64,000 bases of DNA from Bombardia bombarda (lineage: Eukaryota; Ascomycota; Sordariomycetes; Sordariales; Lasiosphaeriaceae), in assembly GCA_030512295.1 (NCBI GenBank), contig JAULSR010000002.1, positions 8,432,001 to 8,496,000 of the forward strand. The letters run 5' to 3'. Below the pieces are notes generated by a model that saw only the letters and a list, made by a program, of their open reading frames with translations, was not told the origin of the DNA and made no database searches. Positions 22,489 through 35,002 of this stretch are shown here, piece by piece. Every line of letters begins with the position of its first letter. The first letter of the stretch is position 1. The translations under genes were made by a program, and so were the position numbers.

Positions 22489-24079
22489 ATGGCCTCGTTC
22501 AAGGTAGATCTCGCTGCTCTATCAATTACCGCGGGTTCACCCCATAAGGAGTGCTGATCACCCTTTCTGTTTCCACAGGAAATGCAACCGCAAACCACAC
22601 GGCCGCTGACACACCGGCCGTCCATGTCTATCACTTCATCATCAGGCAGTTTGTCTGCCGGCCGACAATCACACTCCCGTAACAACTCCCACTCGGTCGT
22701 CATCGGATCTCTCAATGGCAGCAGCCACCGTGTCACTCGCCGCAAGAGCATGACAAACACGGGCGCCAATGTCGCCGCTGTGGCTGCAGCGATGCAGGAA
22801 GCCGGCGACATGGCCATGCCGCTCCCGATTGCCATCAGCTCCAGGCGAAATACGATGTCCAAAACCGGCCTCTCCCGATCCGCGGTTGTGGGCAGCCTCC
22901 CCTCTCCTCCGGCCAGTTTACCAATCCAGAAGTTCGTGACGACGGTCAGGACGGTCGATATGCAGGATAGCGCCATCGATGATGAGCTTAATGACATGTC
23001 GGGAGACGATGGGGAGTCGGCGCTGGATAAGGCCCGCGTTAGAAGAGCCAGCGATGGCCAACCTCTTGCCAAGGAGGGCCGCAAGATCAACCGCCCGGAA
23101 CTTCGCTGTGAGAAGTGCGGGAAGGGATACAAGCATAGCAGCTGCTTGACCAAGCATTTGTTTGTGCCCACTTTCCTTTCCTACCTCCTCCCACCACGTG
23201 TTCCTCAGACTGCGGGAGGGGATAACCGTACCGGTCGCCGGATCTCGAGTGTGTGTGCCGTTTGAAGTACTCTTGTTGACTTCTCTATCCGTCAGGTGGG
23301 AACACACTCCCGAATGGTCCTACACCTCCAAACTCTTGATTTCCAAGCATCAGCAGGTGCAACTCCTCGAAGCGGCCTCGGTCCTGGTTGCCATGAACAC
23401 CATCCCAGACGCCGGCAACACACCTCCGGACTCGCTGCGTGACTCCACCAGCGACCATGATTCCGCGTCGCCCGCGGCATCTGGCTACTCGGATCAGCGG
23501 GAGGGTAGCTCGGCCGATACAACTCCGCCGCCGCAATCGGATGTTGCAAACACTAACGCCTCTTACAAAAACTTTGTCAAGAGGCACAGCAGCGGTAGCG
23601 GCTTCTCGCGATCCTACCAATCTGCGCCCTTTTCCGGCTCGGTCGCCGGTAGTAATCCAAATGGATCAGGGTTCGGCCATTTCCGCCAACTCAGCCAGGA
23701 CCAAAGGCCCACATCATCGGGGAAGAATGCCACCGGAAAAGAAGATATGGACCTGGCGGCAGCGGTTGAGCTTCTCAGCTGCAGCTTTGGGAGCAACGGT
23801 GGCGGCTCCCGAACCGTCCACCTCCCGGCTGACGCCCCTCCAGTCCCTCCTCTCCCCGCGCAATATCTTGACCAAGCGATTCTGACAGGGACGAGCTTCA
23901 TCAACAGCTTCCCCAGCAGAGCTCCAGAGAGCTTCACCCGCGGCGAGCTGCGCAGGGACGATGTCAAGATGGACTGGAGCGGCGAGAGCGCTGCGGGCGA
24001 TGACGACGACGATATGCAGTCAACGCGCGCTCGGAGCGACGAAGACGACGACGGTGTCTTTGGCAGGATGGAAGAATGA
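22489..24079 (+). CDS. Single-finger C2H2 zinc-finger protein
   Basis: Exons 22489-22503, 22579-23159 and 23296-24079 give 459 residues. The first exon encodes only MASFK, and introns are 75 bp and 136 bp. One classical finger lies at about 181-201: CEKCGKGYKHSSCLTKHLWEH, i.e. C-x2-C-x12-H-x3-H, extended by TPEWSYTSKLLISKHQQVQLLEAASVLVAMN, which is the conserved block. Intron 2 (donor GTTTGT, phase 2) interrupts the finger between the two zinc-binding histidines; if retained, the protein ends soon after in FVPTFLSYLL. The N-terminal 160 residues are Ser/Arg-rich and the C-terminus is acidic (DDDDD, DEDDD). Inference: nuclear DNA- or RNA-binding regulator, widespread in filamentous fungi; no named orthologue recognised. 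The long region upstream suggests complex regulation. Confidence 0.85.
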
Positions 24080-25394
24080 AATATGCTGGCGTTGAAATGA
24101 TTTGGAACCCACCCTCTCAACGAGGAGTTGCCATCAATCAGAGAGCAGCCAAGACGAGAAAGAATTTTATGATGAACGCGATGGAGGGAGTTGTTTTTCT
24201 TTTGTACACGTATACTGAAACCATTGTAAATGAGGCCGCTCCGCCGAGACACTTAGCACCGAAGAGTGGGGAGCACTGCACTCTTGTTGTTCTTCGCGAC
24301 TGTGAAGGAACTATTAGAGCAGACAAAACTCCACGAGGTTAAAGTGAGTGTCGTGTGCTGCGTTGAGCGTGCCTCGGGAATATTAGCAAGCGACGGCGGG
24401 GATCTAGGTTAGGATATGATAGGAAGGCAATGGATGGGAAGAAGAGAGTGTGCTGTTTGGCTGGGCTGGACACTCTTTCGGTTTTGTATGAAATCAAAGC
24501 CCACCAAATGAAACAAATATTACTTAACTATCCAATAACTCGAAGTGATGTCGGCGGCTGTCATTTTGTGATTTCTGAGAGACATGTCGCTCTTGATTGG
24601 TGATGAAGCGACAACTATTTACATTGGGATGCGGTTTCGGCAGATTTGGTGCTGTGTGTGTGCTTGTGTGGTGGTTGATGGGTTGACTTGGAGGTGGTCG
24701 CTTTGGTAGGCCATACATGGATGCTATGGAGGGGGGAATGGATGCAGGCGCGCAGGTCGCGCGGGGGTGGCCTACGAAGGAGAGGGGAGGGGGGAATAAG
24801 GTACCTGGATGGTCAGTAGCTCCAAGGCCGGGCAAGACGTCACCGCTCCACAACAGAGAGGGAAGGTGCTCCCCCCCAAGCTCTTCTGTTTTTCTCCACC
24901 CAAGCTGCCGTTCAATGGTCTTCGTCCCCCATCGTCTCCAAGTTGGATGAACGTGTGAAGTTCTCGTACACCTTTTTTTCTTTTCTTCTCATCTCCTGCA
25001 CCAATTTCAAATCATCCTCCGTCTTATTCATCCGCGACACCGAACGCGCTGACGAATTCTGCCATTTCAAAGCTGTGAATAGTTGGTTCCTTTTTGGGCT
25101 TCATTCTTCGAGGTATACCTCGTCAGTTTACTATCGGACGAGCCAAACACAAGACAGACAGAGTTGCAGTATCGGTCGAGAGCTGGGCTGGCGCATCTTT
25201 CTTTTCTTGGAAGTGGATCGCGCGCGCCCTTTGACTCTTTTACACTACGTAACTGCCATCACCACCACACACACACACACACACAGACACACCGAACCAT
25301 CTTACCTTACCTTACACACGCACGCTTGTGCTACCGAACCCCTCCCTTTCCCCTCCCCTCTAAAGGTCGCGCGCGCAAAGCAAGGCAAAGCACG
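24080..25394. other. Intergenic between C2H2 and membrane-protein genes
   Basis: No credible gene. (CA)n at 25266-25284 lies in the presumed leader of the next gene, followed by CT/CA-rich sequence up to its ATG. Confidence 0.45.
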
Positions 25395-26895
25395 ATGGCA
25401 CGAGTAAAGAATAGAGGCGGCGATACCATGGTGGCGGGGGCTGTAGATGCTCTTAGCACCGCCGTTGAGAAAACGGTGGCTGCAGCATCATCGTCGTCAC
25501 TCGCATACCCGTCTGCGTCTGCGTCTGCGCTAGCATCATCACGGCGTGCGCGACCGAAATCTCGGCTGCCTGATGCCGTGCGGCTCGTCCTGGTGGTGGT
25601 CCTGAGCCTCTCCTTGTCCTCTTTGGGACACGCGTTCCTGAACGTGTGGACGAATGGGGAGCTCGCGACCATAGAGAGACCTTCGGAGTCCAAGATGGAG
25701 GTCGGTCTGATGGCTGCGTGGAGAATGTATGTTTGTGTTGTTTGCTTCTGTTTTTCTTCCCCTCTCGTTCCTGCTCCTCGCCCGCGCCTCTCTCTCTCTC
25801 TCTCTCTCTCTTTTCTTGTGTCTCTCGCCCTGCTTGCCTTGCTCGCGGAGCTTGGGCCAGGGCTGAAAGAGAGGCTGGCCCATTTTGTTTTTTTCAGCTC
25901 GGGCCACTAAAACTGACTGGTATGGCAGATTTGGACTTGTTCTTGGCTGGGTCGGTGACTATGACGGCTATGATCTGGCAGCATTGGCTCTCCTATCGCG
26001 TGGCCCCGCGGTGAGTTTCTTCGACTGGGTTTCCACTAGTTTATCTTTTTCCTACGTTAGCTACCCGCAGCCGCAGCTGCATGCATGCATCTCCAAAGGC
26101 TGCTTAGCGGCGTATTCTGGGGAATTTCCCCTTCACCTTGTTTCTTCTTTTGGTACACACAGCCGGGAAACACAATGAAACTGACTTTGACGCCCGGCGT
26201 GCGGGCGTTTGTAGGCCTATCTGATGTCTAGCTTTTACGGTCTTCGTGCTGTAACGACCGGCGCTTACCTCGTGGTTGACGTCGTATCAGCGTTCTTGCC
26301 GTTCCTCCTCTTGCGGGAGTCTTCAGGCGCGCACTCAGCCGCACCTGGCGTGCCAAACCGGGAGATCGTGGTCGACAGGGGTATCCAAGTGCTGACCGCC
26401 CTCCAGTCTGGTCTGGTGTACGACGTGGTACTGTTCCTGGCGTGCCGGTCGTTTCTGCCCACCGTCCTGGTAGTCTACTTCAATGGCATACCGACGATCC
26501 GACCTGCAACAGACGCTATGTTTCTCGGCCTCGGCAGCCCGGCGACCCAGCTGTTTGCGCTGCTGTTCGGGATAGCTGCGCGAACTTTTATCTTCACGCC
26601 GCTTGTGACCACCCCGCCGACTGACGAGGACAAGGCAGCCGCGGAATTCGATCCCGTCAACGCCACGCTCGGGCAGACTGTTGCGTGGAACCTGTGGGGG
26701 TACACGACACAGACCAAGGTGTCAATCGTGAGGACCGCTGTGGCCATGTTGTTCACAGCAGTCGGGACATATCTGGACTGTGCGATGACGATTAACGGCG
26801 TCGAGTCATTTGGCGCGGCTGCCTATGCGAGCATATGGGCCGTGGCTGCCATGGTGACTGGACTGTCTCTGAGATACGTAGGAGGAAGCGTATGA
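25395..26895 (+). CDS. Predicted multipass membrane protein of unknown function
   Basis: Exons 25395-25726, 25929-26010 and 26215-26895 give 364 residues. Intron 1 (202 bp) includes a (CT)12 run; intron 2 is 204 bp. No family was recognised. The N-terminal 55 residues are Ala/Ser-rich with Arg/Lys, probably cytosolic. Hydrophobic segments follow: AVRLVLVVVLSLSLSSLGHA, FGLVLGWVGDYDGYDLAALA, GAYLVVDVVSAFLPFLLL, LVYDVVLFLACRSFLPTVLV, ATQLFALLFGIAARTFIFTP, SIVRTAVAMLFTAVGTYL and YASIWAVAAMVTGLSL, so about six or seven membrane spans. The acidic TPPTDEDKAAAEFDP loop lies between the fifth and sixth. Phases (2 and 0) join cleanly as WRI/FGLV and RGPA/AYLM. No signal peptide is evident, so an internal membrane is likely. 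No neighbour hints at a role. Confidence 0.75.
25788..25811. repeat. (CT)12 tract within intron 1
   Basis: Pyrimidine dinucleotide run inside the first intron of the membrane-protein gene, about 120 bp before the acceptor. Confidence 0.85.
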
Positions 26896-29688
26896 GTCTC
26901 TCTGGTGCTGCTGCATCATCAAGTAGCATCATCACACCATCACGGGGCCGGATAGGATAACTTAGGCAGCATGATATTGGATCTACGAAGTTTTACCGTT
27001 TGTTGACATACGTATCGAGATAGGACTTTTGTTCGGCACTCGCTAGGCAAATCGATTGGCTTGCCGACCTAAGATATTGACCAGTTTGCTAGACTAGGCA
27101 CGTGGATGCGGAACCCATGCACACTCAGCGGCTTGGCGAAGATCATCCAGGGACCAGGGATCTGTGGCCGGGGTAGGGAAGACAGACTGCAACGTCCACC
27201 ATTATGGGCATCCATCCCGATTTGCAGTTTTTTTGGACTACTTGCTTGTGCAAACGTTCGTGCCTGTTTCTTGCTTCTTTGACATATGACTCGTGGCTCG
27301 GGGAGGAAGAGGAGATGTGGATGGAATTCTGCAGTTGTTCCTGGTTCCCTGCAACCCTACTTGCGTCGGAGCCTTGCGAGCACATTGAAGCCCAGCATTC
27401 GTTGAACGTTCCGGCACCCACCGCATGGGGGAGCGAATAGGGGAGAACGCCAAGACCAGCTGAGTCTTTCTGGAACAAAGCGCAAGGCGTTTTTCGGCAG
27501 ACGAACAAAAACTACTAACAAGCGTGTTTTTTTCTTCTGTTAGTGGAGACAAGACCATTGGCGCAGCGACTGGTCGGCAAAACTGACCATCTGGGAGACA
27601 GCAACGACGTACTGTCCTCGGACAGGTTTCTACGAAGAGAGAGAAACTGATTAATGAAAAATAATTTACTGGTTACTTTTCTCGTCTGATTGCCTTTTTT
27701 TCAGCCCTGCTGCGCCTTACTTAAGTTGGGCCCAGCTACCGAGCCGTTGGGCGAATGGGATGGCGACATTCAGACGCCTCATTTTGGAACCGGACTTCGG
27801 ACGACGCCGTTCACTTACAGTTTTTCCGAAGATGGAGGTTTCTGAGAGCTATGTCGTCTATTCAGTATACACAATTCTCTCGTTGCTCCACCGCCCGGCA
27901 GACGGGAGAGAGTGTGGGTTGACTCGATAGTCTAAACCAGTCGGTTGAACAAAACGGGGGCGGGCTGGGCGGCCTCCCCTTTTTGCCCACTTTCCCTACC
28001 TACGATGGGCCTAAGCCAGTACCAAGGCGTTCACTCGTTGGAGGTCTAAGCGTTAGTTTAGGCCTGGGATGGGGCTTGCTTGCTCGGGCTCGGATGGTGG
28101 CATTACTCTTTTTTCCCCTCAACGGTGGGCTTGCTTGCGGCTTGGTGTAACCGACGAAACGACTGACTAAATTTGAACGCCTCTCACCCTCCCTCACCGA
28201 CGAGGACAAACATATGTCGGTCGGCCTTTCCTATGCTGTCTGTTTGTCCCTTTCTCCCCCCAAAAAAAGACTGCGCCTCTTTACACACCTACAAACAATT
28301 ATGTGCTCTCTGGCTGGCTGGATGCCTCCCAGTCCAATCAGCAATGAGCCGTTTGCTATCCCCAATGGGTTTCCCAACTGAAGGCCTCTCGCTACTCTTT
28401 CTCCAGAAAGCGTGTGTGTCTTACCCACCGTAACCCCGCCCCGCCTCCCCGTGCCTTGCCTTGCCTGCCCCCTTACCCCCCTGCTTGCTCTTATTGGAGT
28501 ATTGGAGATGGGCATGTCTGTGGGGTCTCCTCCCCGTCGGCTTCTTACCACGACGGAGGAGGACGGACAACACCTTTTTTTGTCTTTTTTTTCCCGATCT
28601 GGTGGGGGTGGGCTAGCTGCTTGCTGGCTCCGAGATGGGGCGTCATGGTAGGGCTAGGACCGGGGGCACAGAGAAGGTAAGAGGGGAGGGGGGGAGGGGG
28701 ATGGGTAATGTTGTATGGAAGGGAAGAGGTTACATGTCGTTTTCAACCACACGGGAGGGAGGGCTGGGGTTGACTGGACTGGACCTCTGGAACGGAAGCG
28801 AATGACTGGACCGGAACCCGTGATCGTGCCATACCATTTCTATGGCCCTGTCTCCCCTTTCTTATTCCCCGATAGACGGACACATGGTATCTAATCTTGC
28901 TCAGTTGGGCAAAGATACAAGGTAAGGAGGAGGGGTACCTAAGGGGGAAGGGGACAGCAAAGCAGAAAAAAAAAAAAAAAAGAAGAGAGTAGTAGTACCT
29001 AGTAATAGAATCGGGAAAGGACTCACTCACCTTTGGCTCACACCACCCACAGCTTAGGCTCTCTTTCGTCGTCTCTTTTCTTTTCTGTCCTTTCCCCATC
29101 TTCGGCGAGACGAACCGGGCCAGTTCTCGGCTCGTGCTTTTTTTTTCTCTTGCAGACAGGCAGACACAACCACAACCATGCCAGCCAACACCACCTAGCC
29201 CAGCACTTGTGGGCTCCATGTGTGGATTATGACGTCCCAAAGCTGAGGCGGGAACGACTCAAGCCAGCAGCATGACCCCGTTCGGTCCAGTCCTAGGTTG
29301 AGGATTTTTTTGGTCCTGTCCCGTCCTGTCATATCCTGTCCAACCCTGAACCCGACTGACTGACTGTTTGTCTGCTTGTGTGTGGTGTCCTAGGCTCCTT
29401 TTTTTCTTCTTGTCTCTCTGGTCTCTCTCTCGGTCTTTCCCTACTCGGGGTTGGTCATGGGCTGTTGCTACTTGCTTTTCATTTTCTATATAGATTCATG
29501 GATCTCCCCCTCGGCGACATATTCGGTTCTCCAGTTTCTTAGAGTATACCACTTGAGTGTTGACGATCAAGCCTTTCAACAATCGTATACATACCCAATA
29601 ATCACAACAGCAACAGCATCAGAAGTCATCGTCCAGTTCGTCAAAAAATAACAAACTGCATAACGCAGAGAACGCAACCCCCCCGATC
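26896..29688. other. 2.8 kb intergenic region upstream of bactofilin gene
   Basis: No convincing gene. Includes A16 at 28966-28981, many CT/CCTT-rich blocks (28390-28500, 29060-29160, 29290-29450) and TACCTA words. The final 300 bp likely hold the leader of the downstream gene. The 165-residue minus frame at 28743-29240 was rejected. Confidence 0.45.
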
Positions 29689-30659
29689 ATGAGGAAGGGA
29701 AAGCAGTCGTCTGCCGCATCTTCATCTTCATCCGCACCCCTGCCGCCAACGACTGAGGCAGACACCATGTACGACTACGAGCACATCATGACGTTCGACG
29801 AGGCGGCGGGCTACGACTACTCTGGCGCAGGAGGAAGTGGTGGTGGCGGTGGGATGTCCAGCCAACTGCCTCTACCTGGAGTCTCTGCCTCGACCGGAGG
29901 AGGAGCGGCAGCACAGCAGCTGCTGCCCAGGAAGGTCAAGAGCGTCAAGTCAGACTCGTCCATCGATCTCAGGGGGCCCATGGAAGTTGACGGGTCTGTC
30001 AAGTCGATGGGTGCCATCTCCTTCACGGGCGACTTTTCCGTGCGGGATAGGATCGAGGCGTATGGGAATATTGATATCGATGGGAATGTAACGTGCAGGT
30101 AAGTCTTTTATTAGTCAAGTTATGTATATGACATGGTTGTTGAGAGGTTCTGGAGAGATAACTGAGACAATTTTGCTAACTAAAGTTGTTGGTTGACAGG
30201 AACAAGCTCAAGTCGTTTGGCAACGTCAAGACCAATGGAATTGTGGAGTGTTTGTAAGTCAGACTTTCTCCTGTCGACTAGTTTCTTTTCTCTTCCTTTT
30301 CGCCTCCAAACCCCACTTGTTCCACTCATAACAAACAACAGGCTAATAGTTTCATTTTCAATTCAGGGACAAAGTCAAGATTTTTGGCAAGCTCAAGGTG
30401 ACGGGAAGATTTGAGGTCCAGGGCGACATCGAGGTCTGGGGTACTCTAACTATTAATGGATATCTGTAGGTTTTGTCTTCTTCTCCGAGAGAAATATCGA
30501 TAGTTTACTAACCGATATGTCTTTAACAACAGAAAATGCAAGTCCCTAACGGCTTACGCATCACTCACCACAGTCGGCGACCATTCGTGGTACGAGACCG
30601 AGGAAGGCGAGACCGTCCACGGTGCCAAGCTGGTACAGCATAACAACTACCAGGGATAG
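29689..30659 (+). CDS. Fungal bactofilin (polymer-forming cytoskeletal protein)
   Basis: Exons 29689-30098, 30200-30253, 30367-30465 and 30533-30659 give 229 residues. All three introns (101, 113 and 67 bp) are phase 2. Residues 1-85 are disordered (Ser, Gly and Pro runs). From about 88 to 200 the sequence is a short-period beta-helix: SIDLRGPMEVDGSVKSMGAI, IEAYGNIDIDGNVTCR, KLKSFGNVKTNGIVECL, KVKIFGKLKVTGRFEVQGDI and EVWGTLTINGYLKCKSLTAY, with Gly and alternating hydrophobic residues at each turn. This is the bactofilin pattern. Bacterial bactofilins self-assemble without nucleotide into membrane-associated filaments. The fungal C-terminus DHSWYETEEGETVHGAKLVQ extends beyond the helix. Inference: a cytoskeletal or scaffold polymer; cellular role in fungi unknown to me. 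Confidence 0.85.
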
Positions 30660-32025
30660 GAAGTCTTTGGGCCTTCGACAAGACTCGCTTCGTAGACCGA
30701 ACCGGGGTAATCATCGAAGGTCCGCGGTCGCTTGTTATGTTGAGCGAATTTTCTTTTTCTATCATGTCGAATGGGGAGAGCAGAGCAGAGCAGTGGTAAT
30801 GTGGGCTTTCTTTTGTATACAATCCACCCCACAATGCTCATGCTTCCCTCCTATTGGACGACACACTTTGGCATCATCACAATCATTTCTTATTATCATT
30901 CGGAACAACATGGATAGAAACGCGGCCGGCTAGTCAGCCAGGCGGTCAGTTAGCAACTTGCCGGCGACGGCGGCGGCGATGGATGGATGGGTGGATGGGT
31001 GGATGAGATGGATGGACGGATCAGGCATTTTTATGAACAGGAGGAAGGGGGTTCTCTCTCTGAGCTGGTCCAATACCCCTAGGTTGCATGTACTCATGGT
31101 TGACGATGGAACGGCTTTTTCTTTCTTTTTCTATGTTCTACTCTCTTTCTAACGCTCCCTTGTGCTTAAAAGGCACCCTTCATAGATGTTGTGATTTTTT
31201 TCATGTCAGCCCTTAGCCAGCGTCAAATACATACCTGGTCAGCGCCGTCTTATATAGACAAGTATCGATCTGCTCGTTCAAATTTATTTATCCGCCTGAT
31301 TGTTAAATTCGCTATCATGCTTGATGGAGTCTTTGCCAAATCTTAGATAATTCAATAGAATGGTAGCAATATTGATGAATCTTGGGAGTGATCTTGAAGC
31401 GCTCGATGTTTGATAAGAGTGGGTTTGATAGGGCCAAGTAAGTACCCAGGTACCTTATTGGCTCCCTCAGGCCCAACATTCCAAATCCAGCAGGAGGTCA
31501 ACAAGATCAGACCGGACTAGTTCGGGTGGGGAACCCTTTGGCACCGGAATAAACCGTACTGTGTGATTTGGTATGGATGCAACATGGATGCAATGCATGC
31601 GCAGGTGCGGGGGTTAGATTGTGGGTGGTCCAGGCGTTGGGACCCACCCATGGCGCTTTATTGGGTTCCCGTGGAGTCGTGGGTCCCAGAAGCTCTGGGT
31701 GCTCCGACCCGCTCGTTCGTTTACACTTACTTTCACGCGTCTCGGTCACAAATCTGCTGTCGCATCTTCAACGACCGACCGCAGTGCTGCCCGGATGCCC
31801 AGGTACGCTGGCTGCACTCTCCATATCCAACCCAAACTTGCAGGGCCGAGCACTTGCGGCTTTTATCCTATCTTGATGCGCACATGATTTCTCGTGTTTC
31901 ATAGCTCCCTCGACCTAGCAAACAACCCTGGCCCTCCTCACCTTGCTCTCACTCGCTGACTGAAGACGAAGCTCCGCCACGACAGACTGCCGCGATATGA
32001 ACGACCAAGTCAACCACAACACATT
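30660..32025. other. Intergenic between bactofilin and ING genes
   Basis: No credible gene. Contains GGAT-type repeats at 30978-31020 and pyrimidine-rich stretches. The last 150 bp before 32026 are probably leader. Confidence 0.45.
30978..31020. repeat. GGAT/GGGT microsatellite
   Basis: Imperfect GATGGATGGATGGGTGGATG repeat downstream of the bactofilin gene. Confidence 0.8.
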
Positions 32026-35002
32026 ATGGCAACAACAGACGCCGGGCGGCTGCCGCCCGATCACAATCATGACCACAACGACCCCGTCTCCCCGCGCCAC
32101 GATGCCCACGATAGCTCCTCAATGGAACGGGCAGTTCACTCGATGGGCTCTCTCAACAACGCCCTGAACCCCCTCAACATGCGCGCCGACCCCGATGCAC
32201 AGGCAACCGTGACCGATTTTCTCGATTTTACCGAATACCTCCCGTCCGACATGGCGCGCTCCCTGACACTCATTGGCAAGCTCGATCAAACATACGCAAA
32301 CGCGTCTTCCGAGGTGCACCGCCTCACCACGCAATGGGGCAAGTTGCCCAGCATCGCCCCGGCCGACCGCCCTGACCCTGTCCAGCTGCGCGCCAACGTT
32401 TCCCACAATATGCATCGCGCCGTGAGCTCGCGTATCTACTCCCACGCCGAGGCTGTACGCATGTACGAAAACATCAACCGTCACTTCATTCGTGCCAAGA
32501 CTATTCTTGCCAAGCTGGAGACCATGTCGGAAAACTTCCCCAGCGCAGATGAACTGAAGAGCCCTGTTGCGACGGCCAAATCGCCCCAGATGGCTGGATC
32601 ATCCAAGATAACTCTGCGCCTGGACAGCCACAAAGTTCGGCAGCCGCGGGTGCCCAGGATAACAGTCCCGGGAGAGGTTCTCGCTCCATATGAGTTGAAC
32701 TATGAGCCTTACAGCAGCGACGATGCCATCAGCTCTGAGGATGACGAGGAAGACGAGGAATCACTTCCCACAACTAGGACAACACCAGCCCTACCAACGC
32801 GCATCAAGGTGGTTAAGCCTGCTGTGCCAAGGCCTCCCAAGCCCGGCAAGATTCCCAAGTCTCGGACTTCAGTGCCACCACCACATGTACCTGGCGGAGT
32901 GTCGTCCAGCATGGTCTTGGCTCGGCTGAACCCGCCGCCCGCGGATGCTGTTATTGGCAGCCCTGATCGCCCCTGGGGTCTTCTCACCCTATACGAGCTC
33001 GCAGTTCTCAGGAAGAGGATGAAGAAGAACGCTGCGTGGGTGCCTAGCGACACAATGGTGGCGCGGGAGCTCGCCAGCCTAGGTCGAGGCCTTGATTCGT
33101 TCAAAGCAGCAAAACAGAAGGCTGAAGAGGAAGGGAAACCGTTTGAAGGGAAAATGCCCGCTCCTATCGTTGACCCGGATACTGGGGAGGCGCGGATGCC
33201 ACTGGGCGCCCTGGCGTATGATCCCCTAGCATCTGATGAGAAGAATCTGAGCAACCGCGGAATGAAGCTGAACGAAGCAAAGAAGCTGAAGCGGGAGCTG
33301 GCTCAGAGGGCTGCCGAGGAGGCCGAGGAGTCGGCAAGGGCCATGCTAAGCATCGCCAGAGAGTGGAAAGCCCCCCAACTTATAGCGCCTGACCAGTCTG
33401 CCAACGCCCCAAGCAAGGCTAAAGCACCTAAGAAGCGCAAAAGAGATTCTGTTCCGGAGGCTGATACTGAAAAGCCAGACTTAGCCGCCGATAGTCAGGC
33501 CCAAAGACCGCAGTTTAAGCGAACAAAAACAGAAACCCCGGTCCCGCCACCCCAGCATTCTACACCTGGTACTTCACAAGAAACGCCGGTTCAACCTCCC
33601 CAGCGTATGCAGGCACCTGCAGCCGTTCTGCACTCTACTACCCCCATTCCTCTCCCAATACACGGCCAGGATCAGTCAATCACAGCAAAGTCGGGCACTT
33701 CGGTGGCCTCGGCAACGTCTCCTGCGCCAAGCAGCACCGTCGGGGTTCTTTCTAACCCGCCAGCTATCTCTCTTTCTATAAAGCCACCAGCAACCGAGAC
33801 ACCGATCCCTCCCCGGTACTATCGCCTAAGAAATCGACAACGCCGATTCTTCCACCCGTCAGGGAAACGAGAAAATCCCAAGCAGCTCGCGCGCAGGAGC
33901 AGCAGCAACAACAAAAGGACGCTCCAGTCCCGCTAACCATCAGGCCATCATCCCGGGCGGTGTCGCCGGCGCCGCTAACCCCCAAGCCAGACCCCGATGC
34001 CCCGGTAACGGCGCCGACCACGGCAACATCAGTAGCCACCACCGCCAGCACTGCTCGTCGCCCATCTTCCAGAGGCAAGGCTACTAGCCAGGAGCCGCAG
34101 CCGTCTCTGGCAGCAGACCGTCCCCGTCGCGCAAGTACCGCGCGGAACACACCTGCGCCAGAGCGGCCGGAGCCAGCGGCCGCCACCGCCGTGCGACCGA
34201 GCAGCAGACGGTCCAAGCGGCCAGCCCCCGGCGTCATCAGCCGCACCATCAGTGGCGGTAACAGCGCCGTGGGCAAGCGGAAGGCCGCGCCGAAGAAGAA
34301 GAGCACAAGGGCAGGTGGTGGTGTTAACAAGCTGCTGCCTCTTAATAAAGATAAGGGCGGCGACGCGGCAGCAGCAGCAGCAGGTGGTGGCAGCGGTGGC
34401 GGGGTTGTTGCTAGCGCTGGCGCTGGCGGCGACTTGCTCGAGGTGGAGGTGGATGACGAGGGAAACACGATCGACCCGAACGAGCCCAGATACTGCCTTT
34501 GCAATAGGGTCAGCTTTGGGACGATGATACAGTGCGATAACGTTGATGTGAGTACATATACCTCCTCCTGCCCGACTTGCCATTTTCTGCGTGGGGGCCC
34601 CCGAATGGGAGAGGAGGGGGGGGAACGAATGCTGTGTCTGCGACCGCGTCGCTTGCGGGTGCGGAAGTGAGGCAAAATGTTGCTTCTTTTTGCTGCTGCT
34701 GCTATTGCTGCGCTTAGCAGGCAGTAGGAGCAGAAAGCGACACCAGTCATGATAATGATAATAATGATCGGGGCGTTGCTTGTTACAAGGGTTGTGAGTT
34801 TGTGTTTTTATCTATACATAACAGTATGGCTAATGTTGTGACTTCTGCCTTCTAGAACTGTAAACAAGAGTGGTTCCATCTCGAGTGTGTCGAACTGACG
34901 GATATACCGGCGCGCACGACTAAGTGGTACTGCCCGGACTGTCGGATTTTACTGAACATTGGGGAGAAGGGGGAGGTCAGTGCTAGGGGGGTGAAGGCTT
35001 GA
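32026..35002 (+). CDS. ING-family PHD-finger chromatin protein, reading frame interrupted
   Basis: ING proteins are histone H3K4me3 readers in acetyltransferase (NuA4) or deacetylase (Rpd3) complexes. An N-terminal ING domain spans about residues 60-170 (FLDFTEYLPSDMARSLTLIG, RIYSHAEAVRMYENINRHFI). A long disordered, Lys/Pro-rich middle follows. The C-terminal PHD finger has CLCN, MIQCDN, CKQEWFHLEC and WYCPDC, i.e. the Cys4-His-Cys3 ligands. A 308 bp intron (34548-34855, phase 0) interrupts the finger. The first frame runs from 32026 and leaves protein-like sequence at about 33814; a different frame continues at once with VLSPKKSTTPILPPVRETRK. One missing C in the run at 33811-33814 explains this (889 residues if intact). 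A 47 bp GT-AG intron at 33816-33862 would also restore the frame (873 residues), but its donor GTACTA is weak. The first domain looks closer to Pho23 than Yng2; not certain. Confidence 0.85.

Noticed and set aside
28743..29240. 165-residue minus frame
   Set aside because: Composition follows pyrimidine-rich non-coding DNA (poly-Phe from A/T runs, repeated basic residues); no domain, no conserved pattern.
33816..33862. 47-bp intron in the ING gene
   Set aside because: It restores the frame, but the donor GTACTA is weak and it would remove VLSPKKSTTPILPPV, which looks like real protein; kept as the alternative to a one-base deletion.
33776..34750. 324-residue minus frame opposite the ING gene
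   Set aside because: Shadow of the GC-rich plus-strand coding sequence; homopolymeric Ala/Ser/Pro composition.
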